Part shown: positions 25,564 to 34,263 of the stretch, in pieces
Layout: the number at the start of each line of letters is the position of its first letter
Numbering within the stretch: position 1 is the first letter of the stretch
Source of the DNA: an uncultured Flavonifractor sp.
GTDB lineage: Bacteria > Bacillota > Clostridia > Oscillospirales > Oscillospiraceae
Length of the DNA: 39,202 bases
Direction of reading: 5' to 3'
Assembly (NCBI RefSeq): GCF_944387675.1
Contig: NZ_CALXFV010000006.1
Span: forward strand, 1-39,202
Made by a program: the position numbers and the translations under genes
The notes under the pieces: model-generated
What the model saw: the letters and a program-made list of their open reading frames with translations, nothing else
Told to the model about the DNA's origin: nothing
The model's database searches: none

Positions 25564-25591
25564 GCTCCAGCTTAGAAAGGAAGGTACAACT

Positions 25592-26773
25592 ATGGCACAC
25601 CGTCTGTTCACCTCGGAGTCCGTCACCGAGGGCCACCCCGACAAAGTATGCGACCAGATCTCCGACGCTGTCCTGGATGACATTCTGGCCGCCGACCCTA
25701 CGGCCCATGTGGCCTGTGAGACCTTCACCACCACCGGCGTGGTGACGGTAATGGGTGAAATCACCACCAAGCACTATACCGATATCCCCGCCATCGTCCG
25801 CCGCACGGTGCAGCGCATCGGCTACACCGACCCCGCCTACGGCTTTGACTACCGCTCCTGCGCGGTGCTGACCGCCATTGACGAGCAATCCCCCGACATC
25901 GCCATGGGCGTCAACCAGTCCTATGAGCTCCAGGAGGGCGGCACCGACGAAGCCGACCGCATCGGCGCCGGCGACCAGGGCATGATGTTCGGCTACGCCT
26001 GCGACGAGACCGACGTGCTCATGCCCGCCCCCATCGATCTGGCGCACAAGCTTTCCCGGCAGCTGGCCGACGTGCGCCGTGCCGGCAAACTGAAGTGGCT
26101 CCGCCCCGACGGCAAGAGCCAGGTCACCGTGGAGTATGACGACGACGGCAAAGTGCTCTCCTGCCCCGCCATCGTGGTGTCCACCCAGCACGACCCGGAC
26201 ATCGCCCTGAAGGATCTGCGGGAGGCCGTGGTGGAGGAGATCATCAAGCCCATCATCCCCGAGCAGTACATCACCAGGGATACCAAGTTCTACGTCAACC
26301 CCACCGGCCGCTTCGTGGTGGGCGGCCCCGTGGGCGACACCGGCCTCACCGGCCGCAAGATCATCGTGGACACCTACGGCGGCTCCGCCGCTCACGGCGG
26401 CGGCTGCTTCTCCGGCAAGGACCCCACCAAGGTGGACCGCTCCGCCGCCTACATGGCCCGGTACATCGCCAAGAACCTGGTGGCCGCCGGCCTGTGCCGC
26501 AAGTGCCAGATCGAGCTGGCCTACGCCATCGGCGTGGCCCACCCGGTCTCCGTGCTGGTGGATACCTACGGCACCGGCGTACTCAGCGAGGAAAAGCTGT
26601 CCGAGATCGTCAACCGCCACTTCGACATGCGCCCGGCCAAGATCATTGAGAAGCTGGACCTGCGCCGCCCCATCTACGAGCAGACCGCCGCTTACGGCCA
26701 CTTTGGCCGCACCGACATCGACCTGCCCTGGGAGCACACCGACCTGGTGGACACCCTCAAGAGCTATCTGTAA
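25592..26773 (+). CDS. metK: S-adenosylmethionine synthetase
   Basis: A 393-residue cytoplasmic enzyme that makes SAM from methionine and ATP. Signatures are [20 protein letters not shown] at the N-terminus (catalytic His), [16 protein letters not shown] (methionine/ATP site) and [19 protein letters not shown] (phosphate-binding loop). Length is normal. The ATG at 25592 has AAAGGAAGG about 8 nt upstream; an upstream in-frame start at 25523 lies within the riboswitch expression platform and is not used. SAM-I riboswitch control is direct from the leader. It ends at a strong terminator shared in position with the convergent dpaB. Confidence 0.97.
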   Translation: MAHRLFTSESVTEGHPDKVCDQISDAVLDDILAADPTAHVACETFTTTGVVTVMGEITTKHYTDIPAIVRRTVQRIGYTDPAYGFDYRSCAVLTAIDEQSPDIAMGVNQSYELQEGGTDEADRIGAGDQGMMFGYACDETDVLMPAPIDLAHKLSRQLADVRRAGKLKWLRPDGKSQVTVEYDDDGKVLSCPAIVVSTQHDPDIALKDLREAVVEEIIKPIIPEQYITRDTKFYVNPTGRFVVGGPVGDTGLTGRKIIVDTYGGSAAHGGGCFSGKDPTKVDRSAAYMARYIAKNLVAAGLCRKCQIELAYAIGVAHPVSVLVDTYGTGVLSEEKLSEIVNRHFDMRPAKIIEKLDLRRPIYEQTAAYGHFGRTDIDLPWEHTDLVDTLKSYL

Positions 26774-26781
26774 CAGGCAAA

Positions 26782-26819
26782 GACAGCCGCAGGATTTCCT
26801 GCGGCTGTCAGTCTTTTTT
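26782..26819 (+). terminator. Intrinsic terminator of metK
   Basis: GACAGCCGCAGGA / TCCTGCGGCTGTC, 13-bp stem with a minimal loop, followed by AGTCTTTTTT. Confidence 0.92.
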
Positions 26820-27396
26820 ATCTCCGCAGCAGCAGAGGTTGAAGCTGCTCTCCCTGGAGGGCGGCGTCAACAGTGTCGCACACCTGGGTGAAATCAGCCA
26901 CCAGGGAGGTGGGTTTCTCCGCCGGGTCGTCCTGGCCGAAGGGAACAAAGTAGACGTTTTTCTTGTCCAGCAGAGCGCCGATGTTTTTGGCCGAGGCGGC
27001 CAGGCCGTCATTGGTGGCCAGGCAGAGCACCACCGGAGCGCCATTGCGCAGGTGGGCCTTGGCCGCCATGGTCACGGTGGTGTCGGTAATGCCGTTTGCC
27101 AGCTTGGCCAGGGTATTGCCGGTGCAGGGACAGATCACCAGCACATCCAGCAGGTGCTTGGGGCCGATAGGCTCGGCCTTTGGAATGGAATCAATGACCC
27201 GTTTGCCGCAGATGCGCTCCATCTCCCGCATATATTCGTGGGCGGGTCCGAAGCGGCTGTCGGTGGCGGCGCTGGCCTCGGAGACAATGGGGGTTACGTC
27301 GCCGTATCTGGCCCGCACCCGCTCCAGGGCCGTCATGGCCTGATGATAGGTACAAAAGGACCCGCAGAAGGCGAATCCAACCCGGATGGATTCCAT
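26818..27396 (-). CDS. dpaB: Dipicolinate synthase subunit B (SpoVFB)
   Basis: A 192-residue flavoprotein-like subunit. Landmarks are VGFAFCGSFCTYHQAM at the N-terminus, PIVSEASAATDSRFG, VIDSIPKAEPIGPK, VICPCTGNTLAKLANGITDT and FVPFGQDDP, typical of DpaB. With DpaA it converts dihydrodipicolinate of the lysine pathway to dipicolinic acid, which is loaded into the forespore core as the calcium chelate. It starts 3 nt after the dpaA stop, with GGAG inside the end of dpaA, so the pair is one operon. Synthesis is expected in the mother cell. The presence of both subunits is the strongest sign that this organism sporulates. Confidence 0.95.
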   Translation of the reverse strand: MESIRVGFAFCGSFCTYHQAMTALERVRARYGDVTPIVSEASAATDSRFGPAHEYMREMERICGKRVIDSIPKAEPIGPKHLLDVLVICPCTGNTLAKLANGITDTTVTMAAKAHLRNGAPVVLCLATNDGLAASAKNIGALLDKKNVYFVPFGQDDPAEKPTSLVADFTQVCDTVDAALQGEQLQPLLLRR

Positions 27397-27399
27397 GGG

Positions 27400-28266
27400 C
27401 TACACTCCTAACTCATTTAATATGTGGCAGATGGTACTGCGCAGGTAGGCCGCCGCTGTGGCGGGCGCCACCCGTCCCGGCAGGGACAGGGCCTGCACCG
27501 CCCTCACTCCCAGGGTCTGGGCCGCCTTCAGGTCCACGCCCCCGGGGAGGGAGGCCAGGTCGATAACCACGCACTCCGGCTTTAATTCGCCCAGTTCTTC
27601 CGCACCCAGTACCGGAACCGGCACGGTGTTGACAATCAGATCATAGCCGCACAGCCAGCCCCGCAGCTCCCCGGTGTGCTCTGTGGCAAACCCGAAGCCT
27701 TCCGCCCAGGCCAAATCGGCGTATTTTCGGGCGGCCACGCTGACCTTGGCACCCAGTCCCGCCAGCCGGGGGGCCAGCGCCCGGCCCAGCCGGCCGTAGC
27801 CGATCACCAGCGCCCGGCTGCCGTGGAGGGTAACGGGCATCTCCTCCAGGGCGATCTGGATAGCCCCCTCGGCGGTGGGTACCGCATTGGCCACCGCCAG
27901 CTCCTCCCGGGCAAAGTAATCGTGGAGCGCCAGTCCCCGGTCCCGGGCCAGGGCCGCGGCGGCGGCATCCACCCGGCCGGCGCAGATCACCTGGCCCGGC
28001 CGCAAGACGGCAAGGACCTTTTCCAGGGACAGGGCTTCCTCCGCCAGGGGGGCGTTGAGCAGCCCGTCCGCCGCTGTCACCGGCAGCGGCAGCACCACGC
28101 AGTCGGCCAGCGCCGCGCCCGCCAGCGTCTGTTCCGCCCTCACTCCGCCCCCCGCCTCGCCCAGGCCCAGGGTATGTACCGTATGTCCGTCCTCCGCCAG
28201 CAGCCCCGCCAGCCGCACCTGCCGCTGGTCTCCGCCGATGATCCAGATATCCAATTCATGCCGCAC
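27400..28266 (-). CDS. dpaA: Dipicolinate synthase subunit A (SpoVFA)
   Basis: A 288-residue NAD(P)-binding subunit. It begins MRHELDIWIIGGDQRQVRLA, with the family's GGDxRQ motif; the second half carries the Rossmann fold (LVIGYGRLGRALAPRLAGLGAKV) and VIDLASLPGGVD. It catalyses the oxidation step to dipicolinate together with DpaB. The start is GTG at 28266 with AAAAGGAGG 8 nt upstream. A sigma-K-type promoter (28296-28321) lies at the right distance. The gene is divergent from the gcv operon, and the two promoters are only about 20 bp apart. No aspartate-pathway genes (dapG, asd) adjoin it, unlike in Bacillus. Confidence 0.95.
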   Translation of the reverse strand: MRHELDIWIIGGDQRQVRLAGLLAEDGHTVHTLGLGEAGGGVRAEQTLAGAALADCVVLPLPVTAADGLLNAPLAEEALSLEKVLAVLRPGQVICAGRVDAAAAALARDRGLALHDYFAREELAVANAVPTAEGAIQIALEEMPVTLHGSRALVIGYGRLGRALAPRLAGLGAKVSVAARKYADLAWAEGFGFATEHTGELRGWLCGYDLIVNTVPVPVLGAEELGELKPECVVIDLASLPGGVDLKAAQTLGVRAVQALSLPGRVAPATAAAYLRSTICHILNELGV

Positions 28267-28295
28267 GGTATCCGCCTCCTTTTCCGCCGCACCTC

Positions 28296-28321
28296 ATCCT
28301 ATGCCCGCGGAGAAAAAGGGT
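28296..28321 (-). promoter_or_regulatory. Putative sigma-K (mother-cell) promoter of dpaAB
   Basis: On the minus strand AC (28321-28320), 16 nt, CATAGGAT (28303-28296) fits the Bacillus sigma-K pattern AC-N16-CATAnnnT. The expected start is about 20 nt before the ribosome site. No sigma-A-type promoter competes here. Confidence 0.6.
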
Positions 28322-28340
28322 GCGCCGGCGAAACCCGCGG

Positions 28341-28369
28341 TTGACTTTTCCCGGAACCTCCCATATACT
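28341..28369 (+). promoter_or_regulatory. Promoter of the gcv operon
   Basis: TTGACT (28341-28346), 17 nt, TATACT (28364-28369), about 40 nt before the glycine riboswitch. Confidence 0.75.
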
Positions 28370-28407
28370 GAGGATGGAAGGAAACTTACAAGTTCATATG
28401 GTCGAAT

Positions 28408-28556
28408 GACAGGGCCGGGAGAGCGCGGCACAGGCCGCCGCCGAAGGGGCAGCGCAGTGATCTCTCAGGCAAAGTGGACCGGTCCTTGACGAAACTCTGG
28501 AAAGCGGAGCACGCTCCGCGCCGACGGGGGAAACACTCTCAGGTACCAGGACAGAG
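28408..28556 (+). ncRNA. Tandem glycine riboswitch
   Basis: Two glycine aptamers in series. The first runs about 28408-28488 with GGGAGAGC, CCGCCGAAGGGGCA and CTCTCAGGCAAA; the second about 28489-28556 with AACTCTGGAAAGC, GCGCCGACGGGG and CTCTCAGGTACCAGGACAGAG. A short linker (TTGACG) joins them. A terminator follows directly, so glycine binding probably permits read-through into the glycine cleavage genes, as in Bacillus. Confidence 0.95.
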
Positions 28557-28586
28557 GCGCATGGCGTGTTTGCCATGCGCTTTTTT
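28557..28586 (+). terminator. Riboswitch-controlled terminator before gcvT
   Basis: GCGCATGGC / GCCATGCGC with a 6-nt loop and six T, directly after the second glycine aptamer. Confidence 0.9.
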
Positions 28587-28615
28587 GCCGTTTTAACGGA
28601 AGGAGGAAGATCAAT

Positions 28616-29692
28616 ATGGAACGGAAAACACCCCTGTACGACCGCCATGTAGCGGCGGGCGGCAAAATGGTCCCCTTCGCCGGGTGGCTGCTGCCAGTGC
28701 AGTACTCCGGCGTCATCGCCGAGCACAAGGCGGTGCGCGCGGCCTGCGGCCTGTTCGACGTGTCTCACATGGGGGAGCTGGTGCTCCGGGGGGCGGACGC
28801 CTTGGCCAACGTCAACCATCTGATGACCAACGACTTCTCCGGTATGTATCCCGGGCAGGCCCGGTACTCCCCCATGTGCTATGAGGACGGGGGCGTGGTG
28901 GACGACCTGATCGTGTACAAGGTGAGCGATACGGTGTATTTCATCGTGGTCAACGCCGCCAACAAGGACAAGGACGCCGCCTGGATTTCCGGACACCTGA
29001 TCGGGGCGTGCGTGATGGAGGACTGGTCGGACCGGGTGGCCCAGCTGGCCCTTCAGGGGCCGAAAGCGGAGGAGATTCTCCGCACTCTCACTGGCCATAT
29101 TCCGGAAAAGAACTACAGCGCTGTGCTCCAAGGGACGGTCAAGGGCTTTCCCTGTATGGTGTCCCGGACAGGTTACACAGGGGAGGACGGCTTTGAGCTG
29201 TACTGCGCCCCGGCGGACGCCCCCGCCCTGTGGGACGCCCTGCTGGAGGCAGGCGCCCCCTTCGGCCTCATCCCCTGCGGCCTGGGCGCCCGGGATACCC
29301 TGCGGCTGGAGGCCGCCATGCCTCTCTACGGCCACGAGCTCTCCCCCACCATCAACCCCTACGAGGCGGTGCTGGGCATCTTTGTCAAGCTGGACAAGCC
29401 GGAGTTTATCGGCAAGTCCGCTCTGGAACAGGCCCGCCCCGTCTCCCGCCGCCGGGTGGGGCTGAAGATCACCGGCCGCGGCATTGCCCGGGAAGAGTGT
29501 CCGGTGTGCGATGGAGACAGGCAGATCGGGGTGGTCACCTCCGGCACCCACTGCCCCTGGCTGGGCCAGGCGGTGGCCATGGCCCTGGTGGAGGCACCCT
29601 ACAAAGAACCCGGCACCGTAGTGCAGGTAGATGTGCGGGGCAGGCGGATTGAGACGGAGGTCGTCAAAACGCCGTTTTATAAAAGAGGGTAA
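28616..29692 (+). CDS. gcvT: Aminomethyltransferase, glycine cleavage T-protein
   Basis: A 358-residue folate enzyme. It transfers the aminomethyl carbon from lipoyl H-protein to tetrahydrofolate and releases ammonia. Landmarks are [29 protein letters not shown], the active-site MTNDF and [23 protein letters not shown] and PFYKRG at the C-terminus. Length is normal. AAGGAGG lies 9 nt before the ATG. It is first in the operon gcvT-gcvH-gcvPA-gcvPB-lpd, under the glycine riboswitch. The pathway yields CO2, ammonia, NADH and methylene-THF from glycine, or runs in reverse when C1 units are abundant. Confidence 0.96.
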   Translation: MERKTPLYDRHVAAGGKMVPFAGWLLPVQYSGVIAEHKAVRAACGLFDVSHMGELVLRGADALANVNHLMTNDFSGMYPGQARYSPMCYEDGGVVDDLIVYKVSDTVYFIVVNAANKDKDAAWISGHLIGACVMEDWSDRVAQLALQGPKAEEILRTLTGHIPEKNYSAVLQGTVKGFPCMVSRTGYTGEDGFELYCAPADAPALWDALLEAGAPFGLIPCGLGARDTLRLEAAMPLYGHELSPTINPYEAVLGIFVKLDKPEFIGKSALEQARPVSRRRVGLKITGRGIAREECPVCDGDRQIGVVTSGTHCPWLGQAVAMALVEAPYKEPGTVVQVDVRGRRIETEVVKTPFYKRG

Positions 29693-29725
29693 TTTTTCGA
29701 ATAAATTATACAGGAGGTAATTGAT

Positions 29726-30103
29726 ATGAACATTCCCAATGAGCTTCAGTATACCAAATCCCACGAGTGGCTGCTGGTGGCGGATGGGGTGGCCACCGTT
29801 GGCCTCACCGATTTTGCCCAGGACGCCCTGGGAGACATTGTGTTTGTCAACCTGCCCCAGCCGGGGGATGAGGTGTCTGCCGGAGAGGCGCTGGGGGATG
29901 TGGAGTCGGTCAAGGCGGTATCCGACGTGATCTCCCCGGTGTCCGGCGTGGTGCTGGAGGTCAATGAGGAGCTGCTGGACAACCCCGCCCTAGTGAATGA
30001 AGACCCCTATGGGGCGTGGCTGGTAAGGGTGGAGCAGCTCACCGGCGAGGAGGAGCTGCTGGACGCCGCCGCCTATGAGGCACACTGCGCCGAGGAGGGC
30101 TGA
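29726..30103 (+). CDS. gcvH: Glycine cleavage system H-protein
   Basis: A 125-residue lipoyl carrier that shuttles the aminomethyl group between the P-, T- and L-proteins. The N-terminal [10 protein letters not shown], the central [13 protein letters not shown] and the lipoylation site [11 protein letters not shown] (Lys about 63) are canonical. AGGAGG lies 8 nt before the ATG. It starts about 30 nt after gcvT and ends 2 nt before gcvPA. No lipoate ligase or lipoyl synthase lies in the window, so lipoylation depends on genes elsewhere. Confidence 0.97.
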   Translation: MNIPNELQYTKSHEWLLVADGVATVGLTDFAQDALGDIVFVNLPQPGDEVSAGEALGDVESVKAVSDVISPVSGVVLEVNEELLDNPALVNEDPYGAWLVRVEQLTGEEELLDAAAYEAHCAEEG

Positions 30104-30105
30104 TC

Positions 30106-31419
30106 ATGGGAGGATACCTGCCCGCCGCCCCGGAGGAACGGGCGCGGCAGTATGAGGCTCTGGGGCTGAGCGGCCCCAGGGCGCTGTACCGGGATGTGCC
30201 GGACCAGGTGTATCTGGACGCTCCTCTGGACCTGCCTGCCCCCAAAAGCGAGCTGGAGGCCCGTCAGTCTCTGGAGCATCTGGCCGCCCAAAATGTCCGT
30301 TTCCCCACCATTCTTCGGGGAGCCGGAGCTTACGACCACTACATTCCCGCCGCAGTGAGTGCCATCGCCGCCAAGGAGGAATTTGTCACCGCCTACACCC
30401 CCTATCAGGCGGAGATCAGCCAGGGGGTGCTCCAGTCCATCTTTGAATTCCAGACCATGATCTGCGAATTGACGGGCATGGATGCAGCCAACGCCTCGGT
30501 GTATGACGGGGCCTCCGCCGCGGCGGAGGGGGTGGCCATGTGCCGGGACCGGAAGCGGACCAAAGCCATCGTGTCCGGCGCCGTCCACCCCGACGTGATC
30601 GCCACCATCCGGACCTACTGCTTCGGGGCGGACACGGAGGTGGTGGTGACCACGGTAAAGGAGGGACGCACCGACCTCACCGGTCTGGTGGACGACCAGA
30701 CCGCCTGCGTCTACATCCAGCAGCCCAACTTCTACGGTCTGCTGGAGGACGGCGCCGCCCTGGCCGCCGCCGCCCACGCCGGCGGCGCCAAGCTCATCGC
30801 CGGGGTCAATCCCATCACTCTGGGGGTGCTGGAATCCCCCGCCGCCTGGGGGGCGGATATCGCTGTGGGAGAGGGGCAGCCTCTGGGCCTGCCTCTGTCC
30901 TGGGGCGGCCCCTACCTGGGATTCATGGCCACCACTCAGGCTATGATGCGCAAGCTGCCCGGCCGGATCGTGGGCCAGACCGCCGATGCTCAGGGACGGC
31001 GGGCCTTTGTGCTCACCATGCAGGCCAGAGAGCAGCACATCCGTCGGGAGAAGGCCTCCTCCAATGTGTGCTCCAATGAGGCCCTGTGCGCCCTTACCGC
31101 CTCGGTGTACCTATCCATGATGGGGCCGGGCGGCCTGAGGCAGGTGGGAGAGCAGTGCTTTGCCAAGGCCCACTATCTGGCCGACGCTCTGTGCGCACTG
31201 CCCGGGGTACGCCTGCGCCACCCAGGCCCCTTCTTCCATGAGTTCGTCACCGACCTGCCCGCCTCCGCCGACGTGCTGGCGGGATTGGAGGCCAGGGGAA
31301 TTTTGGGCGGCCTGCCCCTGGAGGGCGGGCTTTTGTGGTGCGTCACCGAAAAGCAGACCCGTGAGGAGCTGGACAAAGCCGTGTCCATCGTGAAGGAGGT
31401 GCTGGGCATATGGAACTGA
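30106..31419 (+). CDS. gcvPA: Glycine dehydrogenase (decarboxylating) subunit 1, P-protein alpha
   Basis: A 437-residue subunit of the split P-protein found in Firmicutes and archaea. Landmarks are GGYLPAAPEERARQYEALG, the FPTILRGAGAYDHYIPA and TAYTPYQAEISQGVLQSIFEFQ blocks, GMDAANASVYDGASAAAEG and LGLPLSWGGPYLGF. The alpha subunit helps form the active site; the PLP lysine is in the beta subunit. It begins 3 nt after gcvH, and its ribosome site GAGGAGG lies in the end of gcvH. It overlaps gcvPB by 10 nt. Confidence 0.96.
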   Translation: MGGYLPAAPEERARQYEALGLSGPRALYRDVPDQVYLDAPLDLPAPKSELEARQSLEHLAAQNVRFPTILRGAGAYDHYIPAAVSAIAAKEEFVTAYTPYQAEISQGVLQSIFEFQTMICELTGMDAANASVYDGASAAAEGVAMCRDRKRTKAIVSGAVHPDVIATIRTYCFGADTEVVVTTVKEGRTDLTGLVDDQTACVYIQQPNFYGLLEDGAALAAAAHAGGAKLIAGVNPITLGVLESPAAWGADIAVGEGQPLGLPLSWGGPYLGFMATTQAMMRKLPGRIVGQTADAQGRRAFVLTMQAREQHIRREKASSNVCSNEALCALTASVYLSMMGPGGLRQVGEQCFAKAHYLADALCALPGVRLRHPGPFFHEFVTDLPASADVLAGLEARGILGGLPLEGGLLWCVTEKQTREELDKAVSIVKEVLGIWN

Positions 31420-32831
31420 TTTTTGAGCGCAGCCGCCCCGGCCGGGGGAGCGACCTGCTGCCCCCTCTGGATGTGCCGGAGTGTCCGGTACCGGCGCAGT
31501 TTGCCCGCAAGCAGGCCCCCCGCCTGCCGGAGATTGGGGAGAGCGATCTGTCCCGCCACTATCAGGCCCTGGCCCGGCGGGCCTTCGGGGTGTGTGACGG
31601 CTTCTATCCCCTGGGCTCCTGCACCATGAAGTACAACCCCAAGCTGGGGGAGGCCGCCGCCGCCCTGCCCGGATTTACCGGCATCCACCCCCTCCAGCCC
31701 GCCCACACCGTCAAGGGCTGCCAGTTGGTCATGGCCCAGGCGGAGTATGCCCTGTGCCGCATTACCGGCATGGACCGGATGACCCTCCAGCCCGCCGCCG
31801 GCGCCCACGGGGAGTTTGCCGGACTGCTGCTCATCAAGGCTTATCACCGCCACCGGGGGGACAAAGCCCGCACCGTGATTCTGGTTCCCGACTCCGCCCA
31901 CGGCACCAACCCGGCCTCGGCGGCCATGGCGGGCTTTACCGTGCGCAACCTTCCCTCCACCGCGGAGGGGCTGGTGGATCTGGAGGCCCTGAAGGCGGCC
32001 TGCGGGCCGGATACGGCGGGGCTGATGCTCACCAACCCCAACACTGTGGGGCTGTTTGAGCGGGATATCCTGGAGATTACCAAAATCGTCCACGGGGCTG
32101 GGGGCCTGGTGTATTACGACGGGGCCAACCTCAACGCCGTCATGGGAGTGGCCAGACCGGGAGACATGGGCTTTGACGTGTGCCACCTGAACCTGCACAA
32201 AACCTTTGCCACCCCCCACGGGGGCGGCGGACCCGGCAGCGGTCCGGTGGGCTGCAAGGAATTTTTGGCTCCCTTCCTCCCCGGCTCCGCCCTGTGCGGC
32301 AACGGCGGGGATCATTCCATCGGTCAGGTCCGGGCCTTCCACGCCAACTTCCTGGTGGTGGTGAAGGCACTGGCCTATCTGATGCGTCTGGGCAGCACCG
32401 GTCCGGCGGAGGCCGCCCGGGGGGCGGTGCTCAACGCCAACTACCTCAAGCACAAGCTGGAGGAGGCGGGCTACGCCTCTGCCTTCCCCGGACTTTGCAT
32501 GCATGAGTTCGTGCTCACTTTGGAGGCCCTGAAGAAGGAGACCGGGGTATCCGCCCTGGACGTAGCCAAGGCCATGCTGGACGACGGCATCCATCCGCCC
32601 ACCATGTACTTCCCCCTCATCGTTCATGAGGCCCTGATGTTTGAACCCACCGAGACCGAGACCCCTGAGACCCTGGACCAGGCTGCTCAGGTGATGGCGG
32701 ATATCCTCCGGCGGGCCAAGGAGGACCCGGAATCTCTCCACGCCGCTCCCCACACCACCGTGGTGGGCCGCCCGGACGAAACCGCCGCCGCCCGTCATCC
32801 GGTGGTGCGGTACGTCTTCCCGGAGGAATGA
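31410..32831 (+). CDS. gcvPB: Glycine dehydrogenase (decarboxylating) subunit 2, P-protein beta
   Basis: A 473-residue PLP-dependent subunit that decarboxylates glycine and loads the aminomethyl group on H-protein. Landmarks are FYPLGSCTMKYNPK, MTLQPAAGAHGEFAGLL, DSAHGTNPASAAMAGF, the PLP Lys in CHLNLHKTFATPHGGGGPG and the C-terminal HPVVRYVFPEE. The start overlaps gcvPA by 10 nt with AAGGAGG 8-9 nt upstream. The end overlaps the lpd gene by 4 nt (ATGA). Confidence 0.96.
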   Translation: MELIFERSRPGRGSDLLPPLDVPECPVPAQFARKQAPRLPEIGESDLSRHYQALARRAFGVCDGFYPLGSCTMKYNPKLGEAAAALPGFTGIHPLQPAHTVKGCQLVMAQAEYALCRITGMDRMTLQPAAGAHGEFAGLLLIKAYHRHRGDKARTVILVPDSAHGTNPASAAMAGFTVRNLPSTAEGLVDLEALKAACGPDTAGLMLTNPNTVGLFERDILEITKIVHGAGGLVYYDGANLNAVMGVARPGDMGFDVCHLNLHKTFATPHGGGGPGSGPVGCKEFLAPFLPGSALCGNGGDHSIGQVRAFHANFLVVVKALAYLMRLGSTGPAEAARGAVLNANYLKHKLEEAGYASAFPGLCMHEFVLTLEALKKETGVSALDVAKAMLDDGIHPPTMYFPLIVHEALMFEPTETETPETLDQAAQVMADILRRAKEDPESLHAAPHTTVVGRPDETAAARHPVVRYVFPEE

Positions 32832-34138
32832 ACATGCGCGATTTACTGATTGTCGGCGGAGGTCCCGGCGGCTGCGCCGCAGCCCTCCGGGCCGCCAAAG
32901 GCGGCCTGTCGGTGGCCCTGTTTGAGCCCTGCCAGGTGGGGGGTACCTGCCTGAATCGGGGGTGCATCCCCACCAAGGCTCTGCTCCACGGAGCCAAGCC
33001 GGGGTGCGACTGGGCCGCCTTGGCCGCGGAAAAGGAAACCGTGGTCTCCACCCTCCGCGCCGGTATGGAAAAGCAGCTGAAGGCCGCCAAGGTGGAGCTT
33101 GTCCCCGCCGGGGCTGTGGTCACCGGTCCCCATACCGTCGCGGCCTCCGACGGAACCGTGTGGGAGGGCCGGTCCATACTTCTGGCGGTGGGCTCCGTCC
33201 CGGCCGTCCTTCCTATCCCGGGACTGGACCTGCCCGGAGTAGTAAACAGCGACGGCCTGCTGGAGGATATCCGGCCCCGGGATCACCTGCTCATCATCGG
33301 CGGAGGCGTCATCGGGGTGGAGCTGGCCTGGGTATGGGCCGGCGCCGGCTGTCGGGTCACCCTTGTGGAGGCCCTGGACCGGCTCATCGCCAACCTGGAC
33401 CGGGAGCTGTCCCAGAGCCTGACCATGGAGCTGAAAAAGGCGGGCGTGGCGGTGTACACCGGCGCTTCGGTGGCGGAGATCACCCCCGGCCCTGCCGTCC
33501 GCTTGATCCACAAGGGGGCGGAGCAGGTGCTGGCGGCGGACACGGTGCTGGTGGCCGCCGGGCGGCGCCCCGCCACCGCCGGTCTGTTTGAGGGGCTTTC
33601 TCCCGCCATGGAGCGGGGCTTCCTCGCGGTGGACCCATCCTTCCGCACCTCCATCCCCTCCATCTACGCCATCGGGGACGCCATCGGCGGGGCCATGCTG
33701 GCCCACAAGGCGGAGGCGGAGGGAAACGCGGTGGCCGGCCTGCTGCTGGGCCGCCCCACCCGTCACGGTGTCTCCCCCATCCCGTCCTGTGTGTACACCG
33801 ACCCGGAGCTGGCCCAGGTGGGCCTCACGCTGGAGGAGGCCAAGGCCCGGGGCATTCCGGCGGTAACCGGCAAGTGCGTCATGGGGGGCAACGGACGTAC
33901 CCTCATCGAGGGGGGTAAGCGAGGCTTTGTGAAGCTGGTCTTTCACCGGGAGTCCCACGCCCTGCTGGGCGCCCAGCTGTGCTGCTGCCGGGCCTCCGAC
34001 CTGATTTCAGAACTCACCCTGGCTGTCACCCTGAGTCTGACGGCGGAGCAGCTTCTCCAGCCGGTGCGCCCTCACCCCACCTTTGCCGAGGCCATCAGCC
34101 AGGCGGTGGAAGCCGGTCTGGACGCCCTGGAGAAATAA
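32828..34138 (+). CDS. lpd: Dihydrolipoyl dehydrogenase-like L-protein
   Basis: A 436-residue FAD/NAD disulfide oxidoreductase that should reoxidise dihydrolipoyl H-protein with NAD+. Visible motifs are the FAD site LLIVGGGPGGCAAALRAA, the redox disulfide GGTCLNRGCIPTK, the NAD site IIGGGVIGVELAW, the second FAD motif YAIGDAIGGAMLAHKAEAEG and the C-terminal catalytic HPTFAEAI. It is about 30 residues shorter than typical Lpd (465-475), mainly between the redox centre and the NAD domain. The start overlaps gcvPB as ATGA; an ATG two codons later is possible. As last gene of the operon it is probably dedicated to glycine cleavage. No hairpin terminator was found after it, only AT-rich DNA. Confidence 0.92.
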   Translation: MNMRDLLIVGGGPGGCAAALRAAKGGLSVALFEPCQVGGTCLNRGCIPTKALLHGAKPGCDWAALAAEKETVVSTLRAGMEKQLKAAKVELVPAGAVVTGPHTVAASDGTVWEGRSILLAVGSVPAVLPIPGLDLPGVVNSDGLLEDIRPRDHLLIIGGGVIGVELAWVWAGAGCRVTLVEALDRLIANLDRELSQSLTMELKKAGVAVYTGASVAEITPGPAVRLIHKGAEQVLAADTVLVAAGRRPATAGLFEGLSPAMERGFLAVDPSFRTSIPSIYAIGDAIGGAMLAHKAEAEGNAVAGLLLGRPTRHGVSPIPSCVYTDPELAQVGLTLEEAKARGIPAVTGKCVMGGNGRTLIEGGKRGFVKLVFHRESHALLGAQLCCCRASDLISELTLAVTLSLTAEQLLQPVRPHPTFAEAISQAVEAGLDALEK

Positions 34139-34199
34139 GTATAATTTATAATTATCTGACAGAAAATTCTTTTGTTTTTATTAATTATGTATAAAAATG

Positions 34200-34228
34200 T
34201 CGACAGAAATCCTTTCGTGTGGTATGAT
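34200..34228 (+). promoter_or_regulatory. Promoter of the 5'-nucleotidase gene
   Basis: TCGACA (34200-34205), 17 nt, TATGAT (34223-34228) with an extended TGG before the -10, 36 nt before the ATG. Confidence 0.7.
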
Positions 34229-34263
34229 TACGATACCCGAAATAATAGAAAGGAGCTGTCCAT

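Noticed and set aside
25370..26737. 455-residue minus-strand frame opposite metK
   Set aside because: It covers the SAM riboswitch and metK in antisense; composition is shadow-like.
27400..28344. Plus-strand frame 27676-28344 as a gene
   Set aside because: It is antisense to dpaA, which has clear motifs, ribosome site and promoter.
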